Assembly: GCF_002575655.3 (NCBI RefSeq)
Contig: NC_053039.3
Location: 380,223,633-380,287,632 of the forward strand
DNA from: Aegilops tauschii subsp. strangulata
Lineage: Eukaryota; Streptophyta; Magnoliopsida; Poales; Poaceae
Direction: 5' to 3'
DNA length: 64,000 bases
Part shown: one piece after another, positions 44,931-56,149 of the stretch
Layout: each line of letters begins with the position of its first letter
Numbering within the stretch: the stretch's first letter is position 1
The notes under the pieces: generated by a model
Seen by the model: only the letters and a program-made list of their open reading frames with translations
Told to the model about the DNA's origin: nothing
Databases searched by the model: none
Translations under genes and position numbers: made by a program

Positions 44931-47900
44931 CCACCAGGCCATAAAAAGGCACAACGAAAATGAACAAAAAAGAAACGGGTCGTGCCTCCCAAACTATGCC
45001 ATATGTGGGCCCATGTGAAAAGAAACGCGAGAACAAACCGACATAAAATAAAATGGGTTAAGAGGACGTGCAACAAAAAAAACGAGTTTACATGAACGCA
45101 CATGATCAAACTTGTGCGAACAATAAACAAATCGAATGATTATAGACATAGATGAGACATCACTAAATCTCATCTACATGAGGTTTGGCAAATCCGAAAG
45201 AAAAAAATCTAGTTATGCTCTCCTCTAGTAAACAGTCAAACTAAAATAAAACAAAACAAGGAATAAAAGACAGATGAGCCTCCAAAAAGGCTACAACCCA
45301 CAAAATAAAGCCAATACACAAAACACAAAAACGATCACTGAAAGAAATCATATCGGGCCTCACTGCTTCACGAGAGATGAACAGAAAATACGACACAATG
45401 ACAACAAGCGCGGCTTAGAAGCACCTATATCTAACAGTATATGAGTTAGATGACACATTGTTAACTCTCACCTAGATGAGAATAGAAAAACCAACTCGAA
45501 ACGGGACCCCTAGATCACCAACAAAAAACGCACGCGCAAGCAGGTCGATAAATAGACACCAGACGCACGACATGACATGAGATGTGACGACAAAATAATC
45601 TGTGATCAAGATTTGCAGGACATTTAAACCAAACCCAACAGATGACAGTGTGATTTCTTTTTCATGAATTTAAAACAAATAAAAAAGTAAAAAAACAAGA
45701 AAATGAAATGGAAAAGGGAAAATGGAAATATAAATAAAAGACAAAAACATCAAACTAAAACAGTTTATAATTTAAAACAAATAATAACAGAAAAAGAAAA
45801 TGAGAATGAGAAAGAGAAAGAAGAAACGACAAAAAAGAAAAGAAAAAGAACGCAACAGCCTATAGACTACCAGCGCTACCTAACGTGGCTTACGAAACGT
45901 TGGCTACGAAGACGTTTTTAAAAGGTAGCTTACGAAACAGGACAACAAAACAACCTAGGAAAGAAACAAAGCGCTGCATGCACGAATCTTAAATATGTGA
46001 TCAAACGGTTTAGTAGTTAGATGTGTGATAAGTATTTCACATATGGATGTGAAATAGCAAAACTGTAATATATAATAGTACTCCCACTATGGATAGCTTA
46101 AGATACTTTTACTATGACCAGCCTTAACTGCTATCCGGCACATTGTATTGCAAATAGCTGTGCTAGGGTGTCAAACCGGGAACAAAATACATGGCTGTCC
46201 GATCTTTCTCCTTCCTCGATCGGCCCACAGCTCGCGCAGAAAATGCCCACTTTCCCGGGTGGAAGTGCTTTCCAGGACGAGAAGGAGATTTCGCTTTGCC
46301 CTGCCCTCCAGCCTATTTCGACACCCAGTTGTCTCGGCTGTCCATCAACCAAACAAATGGAGCGGAGGCCCCGAACCAACCAAAGCGGCAAGTTGATTAG
46401 TCTGTCGTCCCGAAAGCAAGCAACCAGCGTCGCAGACCGCAGCTGTGCCGCAAGGCGCCAACCCCGCCAACCGCGCCCGCATGTGGCCTCGCCGCGTGCG
46501 GAGACCGGCCATGTCGCCGGCCGTCGTGTCCCTCGGCCAGCCACACGTCCGTCCTGCGCTCCTGCTTCAGCGCTTGGGTCAGTTGTTATCAGACGAGCAT
46601 GGCGCCTGATTGCTTTCCGCAACTGCCCGACGTCCTCTTGCTTCCCTCCTGCCCCCTTGGATGGATGGATGGATGGATCCACTTGCGCCGTCGCTGTTGT
46701 GTGGAGATCGCCTTCCCGACGTACGTAACCGATTCCTTCCTTCCGAGGACGACGGACGGAATAGCAACCAGCCTTCTTCTTTGCGCGGATGAGGCGGAGA
46801 CGACGTGCGTGCGCGCGTGGCCGTTCCGGGACGTACGTTCTGAAACGTCAGCTTAACAGTCGTTCTGTTTTGATAATGGCGTTCATGGGAACGTATCATG
46901 TGAAATGTTCAGACTGTAGTAGGGCTGGACTTTTTCGGCGAATGCACCAGCAACCCATCTTCAGAACCGGACCTGGTCGTGTCCCTCGATCTTCTATCCA
47001 ACGGTTTAAAATCGCAGGGTGCATCGCCCGGCTGCGCTGCATACGTTCTCTGTTGTTCATATTTTTCCGGTCGAGGTTGGACGGTATGGGTGGATTTCGA
47101 AATGCTCTCTGAATTAGAACGCCCGTAATGTGCCACTGTGCCCATGCGTGAGTCGGTCCATGTGCATCTACTTCTACATGTCAATCCGCGCGGCGCGCCC
47201 TTGGGGTCGCAGTCAATAACCTGATCTGATTCTGATCCGTCCCTGTCGTTATCCACCAAGACTCCCGGGCAAGTCATGTTGCGCAACTGTATGTGCACAT
47301 GCCTGCTGCAGTGATCTTCGGTTTTAAACAGTGCTACACACCGCTAGACCGAGCGAGACCGGCTTAATTAGCTGGGTTGTTAACCGGTGCTACATACGTA
47401 GTGAGCTTTTGGGCAGGAGGGGCTCCATGTGCCACCGCTCATGGCTCCAAACCTAGGCTTTGTTGTTATCGCCATATTAAACTCTTCTCGAGAACAGTAC
47501 CGGTATTAAACTAGGCGTCGGCATTTGGTTTTGCCGGCCAGGCCGTCGATCGCGCCGCTCCTGGGTTACGCCCCTCTTGTCTTGGCCACCCAAAATCGAA
47601 TTGCTTCATGTGAATTTTCCTACTGATTTTTGTGCCTTGGTAAATGGAAGATAAGTTATCCAAACACCTCTATCGCTCTATGCATGCAACCACAAACTTT
47701 GTTGCAAAACTCATGCCGATTGGACAAAAACCGATCAGTTTGATAAAATACATTATATTTATTTGGACATTGTACTAATTGCACATATTTCTTTGCCATT
47801 GCCAAAATGAAATTACTCCTTTTGGACATTGTCCCAATATTTGGGACTACATTTGGGTGACACGTATATAAAATACCGACTATTATTATTATTGTTATTG

Positions 47901-48280
47901 TTATTATTATTATTCCCGTCGAAGTTCATGAAAGGAACACAAATAGAATTCGGTCCCAACGAAATACTTAATTTTCTCCCTGTCGCACATTTAAAAAAAA
48001 GGGAGGTTAAAGGCCATCTTTATTTACTTTTCCACCAAGGTCAACAAGAACATACATCAAGCTATCAGAAGCCACCACTCACACCTACCAAACTCCATAA
48101 TGTGGAGTGCTCTCACTCATCATATCTAAACCGGTGTCGTCACCGATTCATCCACATAACGTATCGGAACGAACAGCCGGTGCACAGACCTAAAGCGTAC
48201 ATCATATGCACACGTTTTAGACGCTGCCATCATCATCGAACCGCTGACCCATCTTCAGGATAGAGATCCGCATCATCCTT
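44931..48280. other. Low-repeat spacer; no gene recognised
   Basis: No LTR, TIR or long coding frame is recognised. It contains a purine-rich tract (about 45690-45860), a GC-rich segment (46400-46850) with a (GGAT)n run at 46652-46678, a (TTA/TTG)n tract at 47881-47914, and a poly-A/G stretch near 47992. Opposing frames at 46114-46728 and 46131-46682 overlap in the GC-rich part and show no domain. This is the best place to look for low-copy or regulatory sequence. Confidence 0.5.
46652..46678. repeat. (GGAT)n microsatellite
   Basis: A short run of GGAT tetranucleotides (about five units) inside the GC-rich part of the spacer. Confidence 0.8.
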
Positions 48281-48873
48281 GCCAGTCCGTCCATCCGTCG
48301 ACGCCACCACGGCGCCCAACGGCGCCACCGCCCCGCGCTCGCCCATCCAGACGCGAAGATTCTGGAAGATCTATCGTGTGTAGCACCTGCCGACTAGGCA
48401 TGACACAACATAGCACCTGTCGGCCAGGCATGACTTGACATCTCCACCGAAGCTCCGTGCAAGATGAAGCCGCTCCACCTCCTGCCTCTGTCTTCCAGCG
48501 CTGCTCCACAAACGATGCTCCCAAAAGAGAAACGACACCGCAGTACCGCCATCGTCCGATCTGGAAGACCAGATCCTAGGGTTTCCCCCAGAGCAGCATG
48601 AGTGGAGCGACAGTTGTTGCACGACGATGCCTTCATCAAGGTAACGACGCAGAACGCCACCATCACCTGCCATCGGCAACTATGTCTTCCCGACTCGCAA
48701 CGGAAACTAGATGACGGATCTCGAGATCTGAGCCTCCAGCCTCAGGCCGACCACCTCCGACGGAGGAGATGGCCACCACCGTCGGCTGCACCGGCCAGAT
48801 CTGATCTGACCGGAGGTGCCGCCAAGCCGCCCACCAGGCCCTCCACGCCACCACTGATCCGAAGCCAGATGAC
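48281..48873 (+). mobile_element. Probable 5' region of a deleted LINE
   Basis: GC-rich leader with AGACCAGATCCTAGGGTTTC and GAGCAGCATGAGTGGAGCGA, a wording seen in 5' regions of Triticeae mobile elements. It is interrupted at 48880 by a reverse solo LTR and appears to continue at 50499. That it belongs to the same LINE as 50890-51303 is inferred from continuity only. Confidence 0.4.
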
Positions 48874-48879
48874 GCGTCG

Positions 48880-49896
48880 TGATGTCTACTACACAACTTG
48901 TTCTTGTTGACTCGTGTTTGGCCTCCAAACACAGAGTTTTGTAGGATAGTAGCAAATTTTCCTCAAGTGGATGACCTATCAATCCGTGGGAGGCGTAGGA
49001 TGAAGATGGTCTCTCTCAAACAAGCCTGCAACCAAATAACAAAGAGTCTCTTGTGTCCCCAACACACCCAATACAATGGCAAATTGTATAGGTGCACTAG
49101 TTCGGCGAAGAGATGGTGATAAAAGTGTAATATGGATGGTAGAAATATATTTTTATAATCTGAATAAATAAAAACAATAAAGTAGCAAACGATAAAAGTG
49201 AGCACAAACGGTATTGCAATGTTTGGAAACAAGACCTAGGGTCCGTACTTTCATTAGTGCAATCTCTCAACAATTCTAATATAATTGGATCATATAACCA
49301 TCCCTCAACGTGCGGTGAAGAATCACTCCAAAGTTCCTATATAGTGGAGAACATAAGAAGAAGTTGTTCGTGGCTATTCTTTCCGATCGATCTATCCAAG
49401 AGTTCGTACTAAAATAACACCAAGTTATTCTCTCCGATCGATCTATCAAAAGTTTGTACTAAAATAACACCAAGTTATTCTTTCCGATCGATCTATCAAG
49501 AGTTCGTACTAAAATAACACCAAAGAAAATTCGGATTCATAATACTCAACCCAACACAAAGAACCTCAAAGAGTGCCCCAACATTTCTACCGGAGAAACA
49601 AATATGAGAACGTGCACCAACCCCTATGCATAAATTACCCCAATGTCACATCGGGAATCCAAGAGTTGAGTGCCAAAACATATATCAAGTGAATCAATAT
49701 AATACCCCATTGTCACCATGGGTATTCATATGCAAGACATATATCAAGTGCTCTCAAATCCATAAAATATTCAATCCGATAAAAACGAAATCTCAAAGGG
49801 AAAATTCAATTCATCACAACAAGAGAGAGAGAGAAACACCATATGATCCAACTATATTAACAAAGCCCGCGATACATCAAGATCGTGCCATCTCAA

Positions 49897-49932
<36 letters not shown>

Positions 49933-50493
49933 TTAAACACATAGCTACTGGTACAAACCCTCAGCCCTGAGGGTGGACTACTCCCTCCTCATCATGGTGA
50001 CCGCCAGGATGATGAAGATGGCCTCCGGTGATGATTTACCGCTCCGACAGGGTGCCGGAACATGGTCAGATTGGTTTTTTGTGGCTACAGAGGCTTGCGG
50101 CGGCGGAACTTCTGATCTAGGGTTATTTATGGGGGTTTCTCTATTTCTAGGATTTTTTGGCGTTGGTTTCACGCTAAGATGGGCCTCGAGGTGACCACAA
50201 CCCACCTGCACACGGGCAAGGGCCCAGGCGTGCCCTGGTGGGTTGTGCTCACCTCCTTCATCTCCTGGTTCTCCCACGAAGCTTCTAGTGCCTCTTTTGT
50301 TCCAAAAAAAATCGTCAAATTTTTTGTTGCATTTGGAGAACTTTTATTTCTGCACAAAAACAACACCCGGTAGTTCTGCTGAGAACAGCGTCAGTTCGGG
50401 CTAGTTCCATGCAAATCATATCAAAACCATATAAAATTATTGTAAACAAATCATGAATACTTCATAAATTATAGATACGTTGGAGACGTATCA
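48880..50493 (-). mobile_element. Reverse-strand solo LTR (TGATACGTCTCC family), 1.6 kb
   Basis: On the minus strand it starts TGATACGTCTCCAACGTATC (50493) and ends AGTTGTGTAGTAGACATCA (48880), the same family as 17358-18985. Flanks GCGTC (48874-48878, with one extra G) and GCATC (50494-50498) agree at 4 of 5 positions. TATA-like CATAAATAAC lies near 50130 on the minus strand. It contains a three-fold internal repeat of TTCTTTCCGATCGATCTATC (49376-49510) and a (GA)n tract at 49903-49929. Confidence 0.82.
49376..49515. repeat. Three tandem units of about 63 bp inside the reverse solo LTR
   Basis: TTCTTTCCGATCGATCTATC, GAGTTCGTACTAAAATAACA and CCAAGTTA recur three times. The homologous part of the 17358-18985 LTR has one unit (near 18425-18465), so this is a local expansion. 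Confidence 0.75.
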
Positions 50494-51303
50494 GCATCCC
50501 GGCGGCGTCCTCCATGTCGCACATGCCCGCCGAAGATGTCATTGCTGAGTTATGCGCCGCCATCGGAACATGAGAGTAATATCCACATAGGAAGTCGGAA
50601 GTCACCGAACTCTGCCGAGAAGAGTTGGCGATGTGGATCCACAACGTTCCACGACTCGAAGGAGAAGGCGAACATGGGAGACAAAAACGCGCACCTAGAT
50701 GTAGGATCCAGGCCATACACACACGAGCTCCTAGATCCACCGTGGGCGAGGAAGGAAATCACTGCATCAAGAGAGGAATCGGGGCACACTTATTGGCTAC
50801 CGCCACTGTCCACTGTTGTTGTCGATGCCACACCATTGTATTTGGATCTTCATGTAATGACAATGATTGCGCCATCTTTGCTGTTGCTATGAGTGTGACT
50901 ATCGGTGACGGATGCAAGGCAGTTTTTGGGCTCCCCGTGGTTTATTTGGGTGGGGGTGACGAGGCCCATGGATATTGCTCGAAGGATTCTCGAGCTTTTG
51001 TGTAAGAAGGGTTGCTCTTTGAGGAAAGTGTTGACGGATGACAACTGGGTTCGACATGTTAATACATGGCAAGGTCTCTCGCTCATGGGCATCCGGGAGT
51101 TTGTCATGCTATGGGAAAAAGGTTGTCGTCATTGGTCTCATCATTGGGATTCATGATAAGAACATTTGGAAATTTGTTTCAAATGGTGAGTTCTTGACGT
51201 CCTCAAGGAGCAGTTTGCTAGCTTTACCTCTTCGGCCATGGCATCTATTGTGTGGAAGGAATCACCCCCCCCCCCCCCCCACGCGATTGTAAGTTGTTCG
51301 CTT
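50494..51303 (+). mobile_element. Deleted LINE, left piece with zf-RVT-region remnant
   Basis: After a leader-like part, 50900-51290 carries pieces of the region between RT and zf-RVT. RPMDIARRI, KKGCSLRKVLTDDNWVRHV, WQGLSLMGIREFVMLWEK and then (shifted) NIWKFVSNGEF can be read in two frames. It leads to DCKLFA at the break point. ORF1, endonuclease and RT are missing, so the copy is internally deleted. A 17-C run at 51264-51280 replaces part of the coding sequence. CACTA-B interrupts it at 51304. Confidence 0.7.
51264..51280. repeat. 17-C homopolymer in the LINE remnant
   Basis: Seventeen consecutive C in a region that should encode part of the zf-RVT neighbourhood. Possibly slippage; possibly an assembly or sequencing weak point. 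Confidence 0.85.
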
Positions 51304-51319
51304 GACTAGTAGAAAAAGG

Positions 51320-51520
51320 GTCATCTGTCCCGGTTGGTAAGGGCCTTTTGTCCCAGTTGTTGAACCGGGACTAAAGGGTCGTTACTAATGCCCTAGCCCT
51401 TTAGTCTCGGTTCTTACACGAACCGGGACAGATGGGCCTCCACGTGGCCGCTGCGGCCAGCCCAGGCAGGAGGGCCTTTGGTCCCGGTTGGTGACACCAA
51501 CCGGGACCAAAAGGCATCCA
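51320..51520. repeat. CACTA-B left subterminal array
   Basis: Paired words TCCCGGTTGGT, AACCGGGACTAAAG and ACCAACCGGGACC make small palindromes beside the left terminus, unlike the AGCAGTAGCGCT array of CACTA-A. Confidence 0.85.
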
Positions 51521-51680
51521 CGCGCCAGCATTTCAGTGGCTGGGGTTTTTGTTTTTTTTGAAAGGGGGGAGGGTTTAGGGGGTAATTTAGGGTGTGTAAG
51601 CTAGCTAACAGAGAGAACTATCCTCTCTTATTTCCGTGCTTGATTTACCAACGCTACTGTTATGCCTAAACATGGCTTAG

Positions 51681-51797
51681 ATTAAAGTGAAGGCAACATG
51701 TGGTGCATGTCGAAAGTAATATTAATCCTAACTTGATCAAGTTTGGATTAGTACTACTTTCGACATGCACCACATGCTTGGTGCCTTCACTTCATAC
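51681..51797. repeat. Imperfect long hairpin, homologue of 23006-23119
   Basis: The left arm AAAGTGAAGGCAACATGTGG pairs with the right arm around CCACATGCTTGGTGCCTTCA, with a few mismatches and a small bulge. The centre is TTGATCAA. It lies 217 bp beyond the stop of the minus-strand B3 gene. The segment 51697-51718 matches 23025-23046 at all but one base. Its bulged stem looks more like a miRNA precursor than the perfect CACTA-A stem. Confidence 0.8.
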
Positions 51798-52013
51798 CAA
51801 TCCATGTTCATTTCACCCACTGATATATAATAACTCTTCATGCCCGCATCATGCATCATCATAATAACAAGTCCTACTAATCATCATCATACAACTTCTA
51901 CTCGTTATTAATAACAAGTCATACGATCATCATCCTCATAGTCATCGAACCAACCCTACTTAATTGTTCTTAGCACATGATCATCAGTATTAGGTAGGAC
52001 CTAAATATCCGCT

Positions 52014-53208
52014 TTAAGGTAAAATAGCATAAAACAATATAGACCCCGACTCTCCATTATGGAGAATGGAGATCATCATGTCTCCAATTTTTGCGCTTCG
52101 CTTCCTTTTGCTTCCAAGAACCTCCTTGCGACTGTCCATACATTTTTTCCATTCTTTGATTTTCATGTCTCCACTTCTTTTAGAAATCCGGTATGGACAG
52201 TTGAGATTCGTAGGATGACCTGGTTGTATGTTCAAAACATCAAGGCTACCATTCTGATACATCAAATGAGGCACACAATCCTCTGGGATTATTTGTTGAA
52301 AAACATAGTAATAACTTCATAGTTAGCAATGATGTACTAGTTTTAGAAGTATGCAAAAGATGCACGGATGTCGTAATAGTAAGAAATCTTACCAGGGTAT
52401 CTCCATAGTAGTTACTATAGTTCAACACGTGCACTAGTGGCACGTATTGACCATAATGTGTAGGAGTTTACAATAGATATTGTAATTCTCAAGATCAGTA
52501 CAAAATCCGACCAGATGAGTTTTCTCCTTATAAGTTAACTCAGAGCCATCGGTGTAGTAGGTTCTGTCTATCATGTTCCGCACATTGTTTGAACAATCAA
52601 AATAAGCTATCAATGAAAATAAGCTGTCAACTATTTTGAAATGAACAATATAAATTAGCTAATAACTATGTTTGAGAAACTCACATAGCGGTAGAATTGG
52701 AGGCGTATCAACAAGGACCCAAATGTCCATATTGTCTTGCTCGATGTCAGGATCACCAAGATCCATGGTGACAAGCATACTCTCATCAAAACCATACATC
52801 TTGCAAAATGCTTCCCAATTTTTGCAACCAAAATGGGTTATGCTCTCAGAATTATACAGATTTACTTCAAAATCTATATCATGATGGGTCCTTAGGTGAA
52901 TTTTCTTTGTTTCCATACTTTCATGGTCTTCAAAACCCATCCTCTCCAAGACGTAGCGTCTTGCATGGCATGGGATAAGCTAGTCGAATTGTAAAAGATG
53001 AAAAGTACACGTTGAAATAGTTGAAGTCGTGCTTAATTACGAAAAAATAACACTTATCGTCGTTTCGTACCGTTTCAACATCGAAGGTCTCCTCCAGCTT
53101 AATACTGAAGCGCCGATCTTCGTCCAGGTGAGGCCTGTCGCACAGACCTCGGTCGTCGTGGCACCAGTCGCACTCCCACGGGAGACTTTCGTCGTCCGAG
53201 TACGACAT
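52014..53208 (-). pseudogene. CACTA-B B3-domain protein gene, four exons, lightly damaged
   Basis: On the minus strand, exon 1 (53208 to about 53050) gives MSYSDDESLPWECDWCHDD. Exon 2 (52979-52685) holds the first B3-like domain, with RRYVLERMGFEDHES, FEVNLYNSESITHFGC and YGFDESMLVTMDLGD. Exon 3 (about 52590-52393) gives RTYYTDGSELTYKEK. Exon 4 (to 52014) holds the second B3-like half, VPHLMYQNGSLDVLN, CPYRISKRSGDMKIKEWKK and IGDMMISILHNGESGS. Damage: one base is missing near 52470 relative to CACTA-A, shifting exon 3, and the exon-4 acceptor CAACAG has become CAACAA. Elsewhere the frame and other splice sites are kept. B3 proteins bind DNA in the nucleus; whether this one binds the transposon is unknown. 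Confidence 0.72.
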
Positions 53209-53289
53209 TTCCTATGTTCATAATTCAAATATTAAACGTCTACAATTAAATATATGTACTAAAAAACCTAAGTTAGATCATTATTATTC

Positions 53290-53690
53290 ATCACGGGTTG
53301 ACTATCAGTTTGTCGAGTCTTTTCTTGAAAACTCTCAGCTCACGTGGTGTATACATTCGACCGTTGGTGATGGTCGCTCCTCCATTTGTCCCCGAGTGCA
53401 TTACACCAAAATGTCTAGCACACGGGAACGAAGGAGAAGCGACCCCCATGACAACAGTCGAGATTCTTCGTACTCTTATATATATATGGTGGAACTCTCC
53501 CTCACTGATTCCTCTCAGACATTTGCGACCGTCGGTGATGGTAGCTCCTTCCTTTCGTTCCCGAGTGCATTACACCAAATTTTCTAGCACACGGGAACGA
53601 AGGAGAAGCTACCCCCACGACAACAGTCGGGATTCTTCGTCCTCTCATATATGGTGGAGACTCAATAGACTTAAAGTCAACCCGAAATAT
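53290..53690. repeat. Two tandem hairpin units upstream of the B3 gene (CACTA-B)
   Basis: Units near 53365-53520 and 53528-53665 match the CACTA-A pair, with GGTGATGGTCGCTCCTCC facing GGAGAAGCGACC and GATGGTAGCTCCTTCCTTTC facing GAACGAAGGAGAAGCTAC. Stem pairing is kept even where stem bases differ between copies. Confidence 0.75.
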
Positions 53691-54059
53691 CGTTTAATTA
53701 TCTTTCTAAAACTGGTTCGTGGCTGGTCTCACCTCGAGGTTGGAGGGGGTCAGTGACGGGGACGACGGCGGGGATGATGGAGGGGGGCTCCTAGATTTCT
53801 GCGAAAACAAAAACCCTATAAGCTATCAACTAGTCATATGCATACGCCTTGCATAGTGCTCTCCAATTTTAGCATTCAAAGTAGGAGTAGTTTTCCAATT
53901 TGAGCATTCAATAAGCAAAATCAAATCACAAAATAAAGTAGTATTCAAATTAGGATGCATTCAATTATAAGCAAAACTACATCATCTCCATGCGTCCGTA
54001 CATCGTCGAATATTATCACTAATACACCTCGAATACTATCATACATATCGCTAGTACAG

Positions 54060-54455
54060 CTAGAACCGTAGCGCCCGACGGGTATCGGCACGGGCGGTGG
54101 ATACCCAAAGAGAAGGAACCATCACAGGATCATAGCTCCAGTGAGATCCCTGAAGAACCTGCCAGGTATTGTCGAACCTGCACTCCAACGCAACCATGTA
54201 GCGACGGACGTGCTCGTCCTCCTCGCTGACACGGTGACGTACCACCTCCGCGGTGTCCGGAAGCCTCGGCACCATCACTGGCTGCCGCCACCAACCAAGG
54301 ATCGGGTCAATGACGGGCTGGCTCCTCACCAACCTACGCCCCCCGGAAGGTAGCACCTCCCAAAACCAGCCTGGCGGAGCCCAGTCCCGGACATGGCCCC
54401 TCTGATCAAGCCGGCCTCCTCCGCCGAGTCGATGACGAGGATGCGGGATTGGCAT
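54060..54455 (-). CDS. Small companion ORF of CACTA-B, 131 residues, unknown function
   Basis: An uninterrupted frame from MPIPHPRHRLGGGG to ADTRRALRF. It is rich in Trp, Arg and Val, with WAPPGWFWEVLPSG and NTWQVLQGSHWSYDPV segments. No signal peptide, membrane segment or named domain is recognised. It lies upstream of the B3 gene on the same strand, separated by the hairpin units. Upstream sequence in CACTA-A keeps reading into VKAIIPASTSTVPIPHP, so a spliced or longer N-terminus is possible. Same-place conservation in two CACTAs supports a real gene or exon; it could be a 5' exon of a longer transcript. Confidence 0.55.
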   Translation of the reverse strand: MPIPHPRHRLGGGGRLDQRGHVRDWAPPGWFWEVLPSGGRRLVRSQPVIDPILGWWRQPVMVPRLPDTAEVVRHRVSEEDEHVRRYMVALECRFDNTWQVLQGSHWSYDPVMVPSLWVSTARADTRRALRF

Positions 54456-54479
54456 CGTCGACGTCGATGCGGGAATAAT

Positions 54480-54985
54480 TGCTTTAACTAAAAAAATAAA
54501 CTAGTTTTATTAATTTTCTTGCTAAAAATAAACTACTTCTATAGTAAAATAAACTAGTTTTATTAAATCAACTAGTTCAACTACTAAGCACTTACTATAA
54601 ATAGAATAAACTAGTACTTACTAAAAATAAACTAGTTTAACTAGTTCTATTATTTTTCTAACTAATTCTATTAAACACTTTCTCTTCTTATTCTATGAAC
54701 AAAATTACAACAGAAAAAAATCATAAAAATTCTATGAACAAGATAAAATTCTATGAACAAAATTACAACAGAAAAAATTATAAAAATTCTATGAAAAAAT
54801 TGACATATTCTTTGCATATATATGAACACACAAAGATTTGCATATTCAACAATAATATCACAAAAAAATCTATGAACAGAAAAAAATTCTAACTTTTGCA
54901 TATTCATTTATGAACAAATTACAACAACTCAATTAACTACACATCTAAATTAACTACACATCTAAATTAGGAAAATTCATATGAG
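54480..54985. other. AT-rich spacer of CACTA-B
   Basis: Contains repeated AAATAAACTAGTT words and a direct repeat with AAAATTCTATGAACAA and AATTACAACAGAAAAAA (54694-54790). No gene is visible. Confidence 0.6.
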
Positions 54986-54999
54986 CTCACTAAGGGGGC

Positions 55000-55290
55000 G
55001 ACGATCGACGAGGAGGCAGGGCACGGGGGCGACGTTGAGGGGCGCGGCCACGGGCGACGAGGAGGCAGGGGGCGGCGACGGTGAGGGGCGCGGCGACGGG
55101 CGACGAGGAGGCAGGGGGCGGAGGTGAGGGGCGCGGCGACGGGCGACGAGGAGGCAGGGGGCGCGGGGCAGCGACGGCGTCTGGGCGGCGCGGGACGGCG
55201 TCGGAGGCAGGGGCGACGACGGCGACGGCGAGGCGCAGAGGGGCAGCCTGGCGGCGTCGTCGGGGCGGGGAAGACGCGAACTGAATGAAA
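55000..55290. repeat. GC-rich minisatellite near the presumed 5' end of the CACTA-B transcript
   Basis: GACGAGGAGGCAGGG recurs at about 55007, 55056, 55099 and 55145, with GAGGGGCGCGGCGACGGGC between copies, giving units of roughly 45 to 50 bp. The place corresponds to the GGA tract of CACTA-A. Confidence 0.75.
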
Positions 55291-55309
55291 ATTTTCACAA
55301 GTGCTAGTT

Positions 55310-55520
55310 ATATAGACGAAGCATTGGTCCCAGTTCGTGACAGCAACCGGGACGAATGCGACCTTTAGTCCCGGTTGGTGCCACCAAATGGGACCAAAAG
55401 CCTCTTTTCAGCAGCCCAAAGGGCGGGAAGCGGCGGTACACTAACCGGTACCAATGCCCCCCTTTAGTCCCGGTTGGTGCCACCAACCGGGACCAAAGGC
55501 CTTGTGCTGCTGCGCCCGCG
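55310..55520. repeat. Internal CCCGGTTGGTGCC subterminal-type array of CACTA-B
   Basis: TTTAGTCCCGGTTGGTGCCA and ACCAACCGGGACCAAAGGCC recur as palindromic pairs 2.2 kb inside the right end. This mirrors the internal array of CACTA-A and suggests that CACTA-B is also composite. Confidence 0.8.
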
Positions 55521-56140
55521 TCGAAAGTTTAGTCCCACCTCGCTAGTTGAGAGGGGCGCGCAGTGGTTTATAAGCCCCACTGCTGCACCCCTCTCGAGCT
55601 CCTCTCCATTGCAGGCTTACGGGCCTAATTGTCACTGCTATGCCTGATGGGTTTACTGGGCCTTCTGCGGGCCTGAATCCTGGCCCATCGATGGGTTTCT
55701 AGTCGTATTCAGGCCATGGTGGCCCAGTAGGTGGCATATTTTTTATTTTTTACCTTTTTTTGTTTTCTTTTTTGCTTTATTTATTTTGTTTTGTTTCTAC
55801 TTACAACAAAAAACTTATTTATTTTATTTTATTTTGTTTCTAATTACTTATTTATTTTACTTTATGATAATTCTTTTTGCTATTAAAGTTTCTAACAAAA
55901 AAGTTCTTTATGAAAATTCTTTTTGCTTTTAATGATTTTGAACAGAAAATACTTCGATAATTTAGTTGCATCAATTTTATATAATTTTAGTTTCAATAAT
56001 ACTAGAGGTTTCTTATAATGTTTTGAACAGAAAATACTTTGTTAATTTTAGTTTCATAAATTTTATTAAAGTTTATTTTATTTTGTTTCTACTTATATAT
56101 TTTAATAAAGTTTATATTATTTTGTTTCTAATTACTTATG
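55521..56140. other. Spacer of CACTA-B with T-rich low complexity
   Basis: After GTCCCACCTCGCTAGTTGAG, the stretch 55740-56140 is dominated by TTTATTTTATTTTGTTTCT words and AGAAAATACTT repeats. No gene is visible. Confidence 0.6.
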
Positions 56141-56149
56141 TATTTTATT

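Noticed and set aside
46114..46728. 204-residue plus-strand frame and 183-residue minus-strand frame covering the same bases
   Set aside because: No domain, no clear start context or splice signals, and mutual overlap on opposite strands in GC-rich DNA. Kept only as part of the low-repeat island.
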